64,000 nucleotides of DNA. Origin: Micromonospora phaseoli (lineage in GTDB: Bacteria > Actinomycetota > Actinomycetes > Mycobacteriales > Micromonosporaceae). Made by a program: the position numbers and the translations under genes. The notes below the pieces were generated by a model that saw only the letters and a program-made list of their open reading frames with translations, did not search any database and was not told where the DNA came from. The stretch is taken from contig NZ_FNYV01000005.1 in assembly GCF_900109115.1 (NCBI RefSeq), positions 377,509 to 441,508 on the forward strand, given 5' to 3'. Shown one piece after another: positions 57,057 through 64,000 of this stretch. The stretch's first letter is position 1. Every line of letters starts with the position of its first letter.

Positions 57057-57737
57057 GTGATTCAGCTTGAGCAAGTGACGAAGACGTACCCGAAGGCGTC
57101 GCGGCCTTCGCTCGACAACGTGTCCGTGTCGATCGACAAGGGCGAGTTCGTCTTCTTCATCGGACCATCCGGCTCCGGCAAGTCCACGATCATCAAGATG
57201 CTGCTGCACGAGGTGATCCCCAACAAGGGTCGCGTCGTGGTGAACGGCAAGGACGTCACGTCGATGCGGTCCTGGAAGCGCCCGCACTTCCGCCGGTCGA
57301 TCGGCTGTGTCTTCCAGGACTTCCGGCTGCTGCCCAACCGCACCGCGTACGAGAACGTGGCGTTCGCGCTGGAGGTGATCGGCAAGACCAAGGCGGTGGC
57401 CCGCCGGGTCGTGCCGGAGGTACTGGAGTTGGTCGGTCTCGGCGGCAAGGAGCACCGCTACCCGCACGAGTTGTCCGGTGGTGAGCAGCAGCGGGTGGCG
57501 GTGGCCCGGGCGTTCGTGAACCGACCGCTGATCCTGCTGGCGGACGAGCCGACCGGAAACCTGGACCCGGACACCTCCATCGAGATCATGCGCCTGCTGG
57601 ACCGGATCAACCGCACCGGCACGACCGTCGTGATGGTCACGCACGACTCCAACATCGTGAACCAGATGCGCCGCCGGGTCATCGAGATCGAGAGCGGCCG
57701 CATCGTTCGCGACCAGGCCCGCGGCGTCTACGGGTGA
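57057..57737 (+). CDS. ftsE: Cell division ATP-binding protein FtsE
   Basis: 226 residues. Walker [10 protein letters not shown], signature ELSGGEQQR, Walker [13 protein letters not shown]. With FtsX it forms the ABC-type complex that activates peptidoglycan hydrolases at division. Only the Walker core is present, as usual for FtsE. Apparently leaderless. Confidence 0.96.
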   Translation: MIQLEQVTKTYPKASRPSLDNVSVSIDKGEFVFFIGPSGSGKSTIIKMLLHEVIPNKGRVVVNGKDVTSMRSWKRPHFRRSIGCVFQDFRLLPNRTAYENVAFALEVIGKTKAVARRVVPEVLELVGLGGKEHRYPHELSGGEQQRVAVARAFVNRPLILLADEPTGNLDPDTSIEIMRLLDRINRTGTTVVMVTHDSNIVNQMRRRVIEIESGRIVRDQARGVYG

Positions 57738-57805
57738 CGAGAGCGACCCACCGCACCCTGATCTGACGACGAACACAGCACGCCGGAGAGCCGGAGGAAA
57801 ACCCG

Positions 57806-58681
57806 ATGCGGATGAAATACGTCCTGTCCGAGGTACTGGTCGGACTGTGGCGCAACGTGACCATGACCATCGCGATGATCATCACGTTGGCGGTCTCGTT
57901 GACCATGCTCGGCGCCAGCGGCCTGATCTACACCAAGGTCGCCGACATGAAGCAGCTGTACTTCGAGAACATCGAGGTCTCGATCTTCCTGAACGCCGAC
58001 GTCACCGAGGAGCAGCGCACCGACATCGCCTCCCGGCTGGAGGCCGACCCGCTGATCTCGCAGGTCACCTACGTCAACAAGGACGAGGCGTTCCAGCGCT
58101 TCCAGGAGATGTTCCGGGACTCGCCGGACCTGTTGAGCGCGGTGAAGGCGGACCAGCTGCCCGAGTCGTACCGGCTCAAGCTGGTGAACCCGGAGGAGTA
58201 CAAGACCATCTCCGACCAGTACGTCGCGGTCGAGGGGGTCGATCAGGTCGTCGACCAGAGCCAGGTGCTCGACAAGATCTTCAACCTCTTCACCGCCGGG
58301 CAGAACATCGCCCTGGTCGCCGCGATCGCGATGGCCGTCGCCGCCCTGCTGCTGGTGGCGAACACCATCCAGGTCGCCGCGTACAGCAAGCGGCGTGAGG
58401 TTGCGGTCATGAAGCTGGTCGGTGCCTCCAACTGGTTCATCCAGGCGCCGTTCGTGCTGGAGGCGGTGGTCGCCGGTCTGATCGGCTCGGTGCTCGGCCT
58501 CGGCGCCCTGATAGCCCTCAAGGTCTTCCTGTTCGACGGCGCGCTGAGCGCCCTACAGGGGCTGTTCGCGCCGGTGAGCTGGGGCGAGGTGTTCCTGACC
58601 TTCCCGGTGATGGCCGGCGTCGGCGGTCTGATCAGCGCGATCACCGCCTGGGTCACCCTCCGCTTCTACCTGCGGGTCTAG
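57806..58681 (+). CDS. ftsX: Cell division protein FtsX
   Basis: 291 residues. One N-terminal transmembrane helix (about 20-43), an extracellular domain (about 48-150), and three C-terminal helices in the FtsX/MacB permease layout. It transmits FtsE ATPase activity to periplasmic hydrolases. 68 nt after ftsE, ATG with GGAGG upstream. Confidence 0.95.
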   Translation: MRMKYVLSEVLVGLWRNVTMTIAMIITLAVSLTMLGASGLIYTKVADMKQLYFENIEVSIFLNADVTEEQRTDIASRLEADPLISQVTYVNKDEAFQRFQEMFRDSPDLLSAVKADQLPESYRLKLVNPEEYKTISDQYVAVEGVDQVVDQSQVLDKIFNLFTAGQNIALVAAIAMAVAALLLVANTIQVAAYSKRREVAVMKLVGASNWFIQAPFVLEAVVAGLIGSVLGLGALIALKVFLFDGALSALQGLFAPVSWGEVFLTFPVMAGVGGLISAITAWVTLRFYLRV

Positions 58682-58690
58682 CGCGTCGAT

Positions 58691-58736
58691 CAAGGGCCCT
58701 TCCGTCGCCGGAATAAACGGTGCGGGAGGGCCCTTG
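58691..58736 (+). terminator. ftsX terminator hairpin
   Basis: CAAGGGCCCTTCC (58691-58703) pairs with GGGAGGGCCCTTG (58724-58736), 13 bp with one G-T wobble and a 20-nt loop, ten nt after ftsX. Confidence 0.6.
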
Positions 58737-58815
58737 TCGTTCGGGTAGCATGATCTTCGCTCTTCGGCCGCCCACACGTCGGCCGAGGCGGCAGACGGAA
58801 GGGGGTGGCGCGGCG

Positions 58816-59292
58816 ATGCCACGGGAGAAGGGGCGCAAGGTCGTCGCCTCCAACAAGAAGGCGCGTCACGACTACGCCATCCTCGACACCTACGAGGCGG
58901 GAATGGCGCTGACCGGCACCGAGGTGAAGTCGCTGCGGGCCGGGCGGGCGTCGCTGGTCGACGCGTTCGCCCAGGAGCGTGACGGGGAGCTCTACCTGCA
59001 CAGCATGCACATCCCGGAGTACACCCAGGGCACCTGGACCAACCACGAGCCCCGGCGTACCCGCAAGTTGCTGCTCAAGCGGCTGGAGATCGACCGGCTG
59101 ATCGGCAAGCTCCGGGAGAGTGGGCTGACCCTGGTGCCGTTGCAGGTCTACTTCTCCGACGGGTGGGCCAAGGTGGAAATCGGCCTGGCCCGGGGTAAGA
59201 AGTCGTACGACAAGCGGCAGGACCTCGCCAAGCGGGACGCCGACCGGGAGATCGCCCGGGCGACTGGACGGCGCGGCAAGGGGATGGATTAG
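58816..59292 (+). CDS. smpB: SsrA-binding protein SmpB
   Basis: 158 residues, full length: [34 protein letters not shown] start and a basic C-terminal tail ([18 protein letters not shown]). Binds tmRNA and delivers it to stalled ribosomes. Lies 106 nt upstream of ssrA. GGAAGGGGG upstream of the ATG. Confidence 0.96.
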   Translation: MPREKGRKVVASNKKARHDYAILDTYEAGMALTGTEVKSLRAGRASLVDAFAQERDGELYLHSMHIPEYTQGTWTNHEPRRTRKLLLKRLEIDRLIGKLRESGLTLVPLQVYFSDGWAKVEIGLARGKKSYDKRQDLAKRDADREIARATGRRGKGMD

Positions 59293-59398
59293 AGTTTTGT
59301 CCGGATTGTCCCAGCTGGGGGTCCGGGCAGGGCTCGGGATGAATCCGGTTGCGACAGGCGTTAGTCTTGTCAGTGCCGCCACATCGGCGGCCCGTCGA

Positions 59399-59774
59399 GG
59401 GGGTGACTGGTTTCGACTTCGTACGCAGCGACAGGGGAAGCGAGCCGAGGAAGCCGACGTCGTCTCGAGAATCGGTCGTCGGAAACTTATAAGCGCCAAG
59501 AACAATCGCGCTGACTTCGCTCTCGCCGCCTGAGGCGAGTAGCTAAGTCTGTCGGCCTGGGAGCGCCTTCGACCCAGTAGCCGGCATCAGCTAGAAGGCT
59601 GGCCAATCGGACCCGGTCGCGGGGTCCGTGCGGCGAGATTAATCAGCGACTGGGCCCGTCACACCAACTTGCTCGCGTGAGCGGTGGGGCCGAGTAGAGG
59701 CACAGCGAGCTGCGCTCGGAGAAGCCCTGACAAACCGGCGAAGGACCCGGGTTCGATTCCCGGCACCTCCACCA
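59399..59774 (+). ncRNA. ssrA: Transfer-messenger RNA (tmRNA)
   Basis: Begins GGGGGUGACUGGUUUCGAC, the tmRNA 5' signature, and ends with the T-arm GGGTTCGATTCCC and CACCTCCACCA. The 5' GGGGGTG pairs with CACCTCC. The tag frame is 59495-59533: AKNNRADFALAA then TGA, with the expected ALAA end recognised by proteases. About 376 nt, normal length. Confidence 0.95.
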
Positions 59775-59780
59775 CCTCGA

Positions 59781-59816
59781 ACTGCGCGCCCCGGTCACCC
59801 GACCGGGGCGCGCAGT
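59781..59816 (+). terminator. ssrA terminator
   Basis: ACTGCGCGCCCCGGTC (59781-59796) pairs perfectly with GACCGGGGCGCGCAGT (59801-59816), loop ACCC, seven nt after the tmRNA 3' end. Confidence 0.8.
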
Positions 59817-59873
59817 CGTCTGAAGCTGCTGACCCGGCTTTCCCGCCGCGCGCGCCGACGGGAACCCACTGCC

Positions 59874-60854
59874 ATGCCGGCCCGTCCAACCGGCATGCGC
59901 CGATCTCCCGCCCTGCTGGGCCTGCCGCTGCTGATCATCGTCGCCGGTTGCGCCCCGGCGGATACCGAGCCGGCCAACGTCGGCCCACGGGTCGACCAGC
60001 ATGAGGCGTTCGACCAGCGGGCCACAGCCGTCGCCGACGGTTGGCGGCCAGATGCGGCGTGGGCCGCCGGCTACGTGCCGCTCCAGGAGCCCACGCTGCT
60101 CGTCGGCGACGCCGCATTCACCGAGGAGACCAAGCTCGCCTTCAACGCCGGCTGGTACCGCGAGCAGGCTGTCCTGCCGGCCGGGCAGCCCGACGACGGC
60201 ACCATCCGCTTCCCGGACGGAGAGCTGCGCGTACCGCTGATCACCGCGGTCGAGGCGTACCAGCAGCTCGACCAGGGCGACCCGCCGCCCTGCCCGGGCC
60301 GGCCCAAGGAGCCCGGCACGCCACCGCCGGCGAACCCGCCGGACGCACCGGCCGGGCCGGACGACCCGGTGAGCAGCGAACCGCAGGCCGCGTGTATTCC
60401 GCTCACCGTCACCGGCGTCGAGCTGGGCCTCGCGCCGGTGCAGACCAGCCGAGGCGCGGCACAGGTGCCGGCGTGGTTGTTCACCGTCGCGGAGATCAGC
60501 GCCGTGGTGGCCCGGGTCGCGGTCGCACCGGATGCCGTCGGCGCCCTGCCCGAGCCGGTGGCGCCCACTGCACCGGTCGCACCGGACCTGGTCGGTGCGC
60601 AGGACATCCAGACTGTCGACGGAGCCTCGCTGACCTACCGGCTCGGCGTGGGCAGCTGTGACACCGAGGTCACCCCACTGGTCCAGGAGCACGACCACCT
60701 GGTGGTGGTCGGCGGCACGGTCCAGCGGACCAGCGGCGCCTGTAACGACATGCTGAAGTTCGAGCCGGTCACGGTGACGCTGCGGGCACCACTGGGCGTC
60801 CGTCCGGTCCTGGACGTGCTCGGTGGTGCGCCGCTGCGGCTCGCCGCCGGCTGA
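59874..60854 (+). CDS. Putative lipoprotein, unknown function
   Basis: 326 residues. A short signal peptide with lipobox IVAGC (Cys26) followed by a secreted domain with a Pro-rich insertion (about 140-165) and Cys pairs. No family recognised. ATG 59874 or 59895 (MRRSP) could be the start; both keep the signal peptide. Located after ssrA, in its own transcription unit. Confidence 0.7.
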   Translation: MPARPTGMRRSPALLGLPLLIIVAGCAPADTEPANVGPRVDQHEAFDQRATAVADGWRPDAAWAAGYVPLQEPTLLVGDAAFTEETKLAFNAGWYREQAVLPAGQPDDGTIRFPDGELRVPLITAVEAYQQLDQGDPPPCPGRPKEPGTPPPANPPDAPAGPDDPVSSEPQAACIPLTVTGVELGLAPVQTSRGAAQVPAWLFTVAEISAVVARVAVAPDAVGALPEPVAPTAPVAPDLVGAQDIQTVDGASLTYRLGVGSCDTEVTPLVQEHDHLVVVGGTVQRTSGACNDMLKFEPVTVTLRAPLGVRPVLDVLGGAPLRLAAG

Positions 60855-60866
60855 CCGCCCGGCGGC

Positions 60867-62468
60867 TCAGAGAATCGGCGGTACGTCGGTGCGGATCGGC
60901 ACCGGCAGCACCGTCGGCCCGTCCGCCCGTAACGCCGTGGCCAGGGCCGCACCGAGTTGGTCGGGCGTCTGGACCACCTCGGTCGCGCAACCGTAGCCGG
61001 CCGCGATGGAGGCGATGTCGATCCCGGGTAGATCCAGCCCGGGTACGCCCGGGGTGTGCTTCAGCTCGGCGAACGCCTTGAGGATGGCGTACTGCTGGTT
61101 CACCGGGACCACGACGACCAGCGGCAGCCGCAGTTGGGCGGCGGTCCAGAGGGCCTGCACCGAATAGTGGAACGAACCGTCGCCGATCACCGCCACCACC
61201 GGCCGGTGCCGGCCGGTGTCGCGCTGCGCGAGCGCGATGCCGACGGCCGCCGGCAGCCCGTAGCCGAGACCGCCACTGGCCATGGTGAAGTACGAGCCGG
61301 GCGTGTTGAACCGCAGCCGGCGACGCAGCGCCGACAGATTGGACGGCGACTCCTGCACCAGCACCCCGTCCTCGGGCCAGTGCCGGGCCAGTGCGGCGAA
61401 GAGTGCGTCGGCGCTGAGCGGGACCGAATCCTCCACCGGGGACGGAGCCGGCCGCACCGGCGGTGGTGGCCGGTCCGCCGGTGGCATCAGGTCGGCCAGC
61501 GCGGCGAGGGTGAGGCCGGCGTCGCCGAGCAGGCTGTCACCGACCGGCGCGCGGGCGGCCTCCTCGGGATCGTCGGTCACGTGCAGCAGCCGGGCACCCT
61601 CCGGCAACGTCTCGCCCGGCACGTGCGGGTAGTAGCGGAAGACCGGAGCACCGACCACCAGCACCAGGTCGTGCCCCCGCAACTGCTCGGCCAGCGGGCC
61701 GATCGCGAAGGTCAGCACCCCCTGGAAGTGCGGATGATCCTCCGGGAAGGCGGTCCGCTCGGGCGCGGGTGCCGACCAGACCGGGGCGACCAGCCGCTCG
61801 GCCAGGGCGACCGCGGCCGGCCAGGCACCGGCTCGGTCCACGGCCGCGCCGAACACCAGCACCGGTGACCGGCTGGTCGCCAGCGCCGCCGCGAACTGGC
61901 GTAGTCGCGCCGGATCGGGGGCGAACCGGGTGGCGACCGTACGGGTCGGTGGGGGCGGGTCGGCGGGCTGCGCCCAGTCGTCCAGCGGCAGGGAGAGGAA
62001 GACCGGTCCGGCCGGCGGCTGGATCGCGGTCGCGTACGCCCGCATGAGCGCCGCCGGCACGTCCTGCGCCCGGACCGGCTCGTGGGCCCACTTGACGTAC
62101 GGCTGGGGGAGTTCGGTGGCGTGCCGGGCGGTGAGCCGGGGTTCGAGCAGCAGCATCTCCCGGGTCTGCTGGCCGGCGGTGACGATCAGCGGGGCCCGGT
62201 TGTGCCAGGCGGTGACGATGTTGCCCATGGCGTTGCCGGTGCCCGGCGCGGTGTGCAGGTTGACGTGGGCGGGCGCTCCAGTGACCTGGGCGTAGCCGTC
62301 GGCCATGCCGACCGCGGACGCCTCCTGCAGCGCGAGCACGTAATGGAAGTCGTCCGGGAAGGCATGCAGGAACGGCTCCTCGGTGGAACCGGGGTTGCCG
62401 AAGACGGTGGTCATGCCCAGGGCCCGGAGCAGGTCGTAGGTGGTGTCGCGGACCGTTGCCATCGCCAC
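60867..62468 (-). CDS. Benzoylformate decarboxylase-like ThDP enzyme
   Basis: 533 residues. Three-domain thiamine diphosphate decarboxylase: FGNPGSTEEPF and the activating Glu in LQEASAVGMADGY near the N-terminus; IGDGSFHYSVQALW and VNQQY form the C-terminal ThDP/Mg motif. Closest subfamily by motif is benzoylformate decarboxylase (MdlC), which makes benzaldehyde from phenylglyoxylate. A gene symbol is not assigned because related enzymes act on other 2-oxo acids. Convergent with the lipoprotein gene. Confidence 0.82.
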   Translation of the reverse strand: MAMATVRDTTYDLLRALGMTTVFGNPGSTEEPFLHAFPDDFHYVLALQEASAVGMADGYAQVTGAPAHVNLHTAPGTGNAMGNIVTAWHNRAPLIVTAGQQTREMLLLEPRLTARHATELPQPYVKWAHEPVRAQDVPAALMRAYATAIQPPAGPVFLSLPLDDWAQPADPPPPTRTVATRFAPDPARLRQFAAALATSRSPVLVFGAAVDRAGAWPAAVALAERLVAPVWSAPAPERTAFPEDHPHFQGVLTFAIGPLAEQLRGHDLVLVVGAPVFRYYPHVPGETLPEGARLLHVTDDPEEAARAPVGDSLLGDAGLTLAALADLMPPADRPPPPVRPAPSPVEDSVPLSADALFAALARHWPEDGVLVQESPSNLSALRRRLRFNTPGSYFTMASGGLGYGLPAAVGIALAQRDTGRHRPVVAVIGDGSFHYSVQALWTAAQLRLPLVVVVPVNQQYAILKAFAELKHTPGVPGLDLPGIDIASIAAGYGCATEVVQTPDQLGAALATALRADGPTVLPVPIRTDVPPIL

Positions 62469-62727
62469 TGAATGTATCGGGGTGACCCGGGTGTAGAGGG
62501 CGTTTCGGCTTCGTTCCGGCGGCGGCTCGCCCAGCGTTCGAACCGAGGTCCGCGAGGTGACGGTGGCGGCCCACGCCGAGTCTGTCGATCACCCGACCTT
62601 CAGGCCTTCGCCAGGGTCGGGGACGCAAGCTATGGTGCCAGGCATGGCATTGACAGCGCGGATAGCACCGGTTGGGCCTGCCGTCGGTGTGTGTGACCGG
62701 TTCCGCCGCCCGGTGCACTACTGACGG
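62469..62727. other. Divergent intergenic region
   Basis: 259 bp between the ThDP enzyme and yqgE. No gene or clear promoter is seen; a few short frames look non-coding. Confidence 0.4.
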
Positions 62728-63327
62728 GTGCGCGTGATGCAGGGAGAGGGGCAGGCGATCGGCGGGCAGGCGACCGAGTCGATGACCGGGAAGCTGCTGG
62801 TGGCGACGCCGGCGCTGAAGGATCCGAACTTCGACCGTACGGTCGTGCTGTTGGTCGCGCACGAGCCCGGCGGCGCGCTCGGCGTGGTGCTCAACCGGGC
62901 CACCGAGGTGCCGGTGGCGGACGTGCTGCGCGACTGGGGTGATCTTGCCCGTCACCCGGCGGTGCTGTTCGAGGGTGGTCCGGTCCAGCCCGACTCGGCG
63001 ATCTGCCTGGCCCGGATGCGGCCCCCGGTCCGTCGGCTCAAGGGCTTCCAGCAGGTCTCCGGCGCGGTCGGCACGCTCGACCTTTCGGTCGACCCGCAGC
63101 GGCTGCGGGACAACGTGCAGAGCATCCGGGTCTTCGCCGGGTACGCCGGCTGGGGCACCGGGCAACTGGAGCAGGAGATCGAGGACGGTTCCTGGTTCGT
63201 GCTGGACGCGCTGCCCGGCGACGCCTTCGTCGAGCGGCCCGACGACCTGTGGCCGATGGTGCTGCGCCGGCAGGGCGGCATGATGGCCGCGGTCGCCCAC
63301 TTTCCGCCGGATGTGGCATTGAACTGA
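62728..63327 (+). CDS. YqgE/AlgH family protein
   Basis: About 199 residues. LTGKLLVATPALKDPNFDRTVVLLVAH-type start (here MTGKLLVATPALKDPNF), LGVVLNRATEVP, FEGGPVQPDSAICL and AGYAGWGTGQLEQEI are the family's conserved segments. Function is not established. Alternative starts at GTG 62734 and ATG 62737. Confidence 0.92.
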   Translation: MRVMQGEGQAIGGQATESMTGKLLVATPALKDPNFDRTVVLLVAHEPGGALGVVLNRATEVPVADVLRDWGDLARHPAVLFEGGPVQPDSAICLARMRPPVRRLKGFQQVSGAVGTLDLSVDPQRLRDNVQSIRVFAGYAGWGTGQLEQEIEDGSWFVLDALPGDAFVERPDDLWPMVLRRQGGMMAAVAHFPPDVALN

Positions 63328-63416
63328 CCCCGCGCCGGCGGCACCCCGCAAGATGACCATGCGATCGGGCGTGTGTATAGTTCTCCCAGTGCCTGGGCGA
63401 CCGGGTGCGACAGCAA

Positions 63417-63489
63417 GGGGCCGTGGCGCAGCTGGTAGCGCACCACACTGGCAGTGTGGGGGTCAGGGGTTCGAGTCCCCTCGGCTCCA
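63417..63489 (+). tRNA. tRNA-Ala (anticodon GGC)
   Basis: A 73-nt cloverleaf: acceptor GGGGCCG/CGGCTCC, D-arm GCGC...GCGC, anticodon stem CCACA/TGTGG with loop CTGGCAG (anticodon GGC), T-arm AGGGG-TTCGAGT-CCCCT. CCA is not encoded. Confidence 0.95.
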
Positions 63490-63506
63490 CTTGCGTTTAC
63501 GCAGGT

Positions 63507-63542
63507 AAACCGACATCAGTCAGCGACTGATGTCGGTTTTTT
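63507..63542 (+). terminator. Intrinsic terminator after tRNA-Ala
   Basis: A 15-bp perfect stem (63507-63521 with 63525-63539), loop AGC, ending in a run of six T (63537-63542). The best canonical terminator in the window. Confidence 0.9.
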
Positions 63543-63621
63543 CTGTGATCTCGTGTTCACCCAGCGCCGCACGTTCCCGAGGGCCATCGGTATTGCGACG
63601 CGTTCTCGATCAGCCGGCCTT

Positions 63622-63701
63622 CTCGCCGATCATGCAGTTGTGGCACCTTACAAAAGGTGCATAAGTCGCATAGCGGCAACCATAACTGCATGATCGGCGA
63701 G
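63622..63701 (+). repeat. Hairpin element, copy C
   Basis: A 22-bp inverted repeat (63622-63643 with 63680-63701) with a single G-T wobble pair and a 36-nt loop, the same loop length as copy A. The loop has CACCTTACAAAAGGTG, a nested hairpin, then CATAAG and GGCAA blocks. A G-rich stretch follows. Lies 80 nt after the tRNA terminator, far from copies A and B. Confidence 0.85.
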
Positions 63702-63726
63702 GAGGGTTGGGGTGGGGGATCAACGT

Positions 63727-64000
63727 TCAGTGGTCTGGGGCGGTCTCCGTGAGCAACCGCCGGGGGCATCCGTACCGGCAGTACGCGAGCGTGCCGGCGA
63801 CCGCCAGGCCGGCCGCGAAGACCGTGGCGACGCTGCTGCTGGTCGGCTGGATCAACCAACCGGCGACCTGCGTGCCCACCGCCGTGCTCGGCTCGACAAC
63901 CGGCAGGGTGGTGATCAGTGCCCAGGTCAGCGGGGCGATCCAGGAGCGGGCCGCGCCGAGCAACGCGGCACCGAGGGCGGTGAGCCCGAGCAGACCGGCG
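63727..64000 (-). CDS. Membrane protein, C-terminal part (cut by window edge)
   Basis: About 90 residues to the stop at 63727, open through the right edge: AGLLGLTALGAALLGAARSWIAPLTW, then LAVAGTLAYCRYGCPRRLLTETAPDH. At least two hydrophobic segments. The N-terminus is missing; no family can be named. Confidence 0.55.
   Translation of the reverse strand, partial: AGLLGLTALGAALLGAARSWIAPLTWALITTLPVVEPSTAVGTQVAGWLIQPTSSSVATVFAAGLAVAGTLAYCRYGCPRRLLTETAPDH

Noticed and set aside
59643-60698. A 351-codon minus-strand frame across the tmRNA end and lipoprotein gene
   Set aside because: It runs through the ssrA 3' end and terminator, which cannot be coding as well; shadow frame.

Overview
The window is about 72% G+C, rich in GTG starts and 4-nt stop/start overlaps, and carries actinobacterial marker blocks: mtrA-mtrB-lpqB-comF-hpf-secA, prfB-ftsE-ftsX-smpB-ssrA, a DUF397 protein, Trm112 beside a SIS-domain sugar-phosphate isomerase, and a MoxR/DUF58 operon. 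Protein sequences and intergenic repeat families point to a member of the Micromonosporaceae (Micromonospora or a close relative), chromosomal. This assignment rests on family recognition, not on a database search.

Layout. 0-0.95 kb: DUF397 gene and an Lrp/AsnC regulator. 1.1-8.9 kb: polyamine uptake (potDABC) coupled to an amine oxidase, a saccharopine-dehydrogenase-like enzyme and an agmatinase-family hydrolase. 8.9-10.1 kb: a DUF559 nuclease-like gene between two copies of a long hairpin element. 10.3-16.2 kb: a VanRS-like two-component pair, an acyltransferase-3 membrane protein, a fold-type-II PLP enzyme of the serine racemase/threonine dehydratase family, a D-Ala-D-Ala-ligase homologue and a VanX-type dipeptidase, followed by a secreted two-domain protein. 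17.1-21.5 kb: GABA aminotransferase, aminobutyraldehyde dehydrogenase and another aldehyde dehydrogenase, which look like the second half of the polyamine pathway. 21.5-22.8 kb: a fused protein with a deaminase-like centre and a SUKH-3 immunity-type end. 23-31 kb: phosphomannomutase, Trm112, SIS isomerase, cation efflux protein, mannose-6-phosphate isomerase and S-adenosylhomocysteinase. 31-39 kb: RDD, SpoIIM, DUF58, MoxR, DUF4350 and DUF4129 membrane/ATPase genes. 39-50 kb: MtrAB-LpqB, ComF, HPF, four GNAT domains in two genes, SecA. 50-55.7 kb: Rv3235-like, HTH, DUF6912, membrane protein, PruA, PadR. 55.8-59.8 kb: prfB, ftsEX, smpB, tmRNA. 59.9-64 kb: lipoprotein, benzoylformate-decarboxylase-like enzyme, YqgE, tRNA-Ala, and a membrane protein cut by the window edge.

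Most interesting signals. (1) A van-like cassette with no VanH, in which a separate membrane protein and a PLP enzyme stand where VanT would be in D-Ala-D-Ser resistance operons. (2) A three-copy hairpin family of about 75-80 bp with compensatory arm changes and a conserved loop; two copies in opposite orientation flank the DUF559 gene. (3) An 80-bp repeat between the PLP enzyme and ligase genes that forms a 27-codon mini-ORF joined to both neighbours by ATGA overlaps. (4) Two 53-bp GGGCCCC/TTAAC repeats, each just after an aldehyde dehydrogenase gene. (5) A repeat family read as the N-terminus of the GABA aminotransferase. (6) The deaminase/SUKH fusion.
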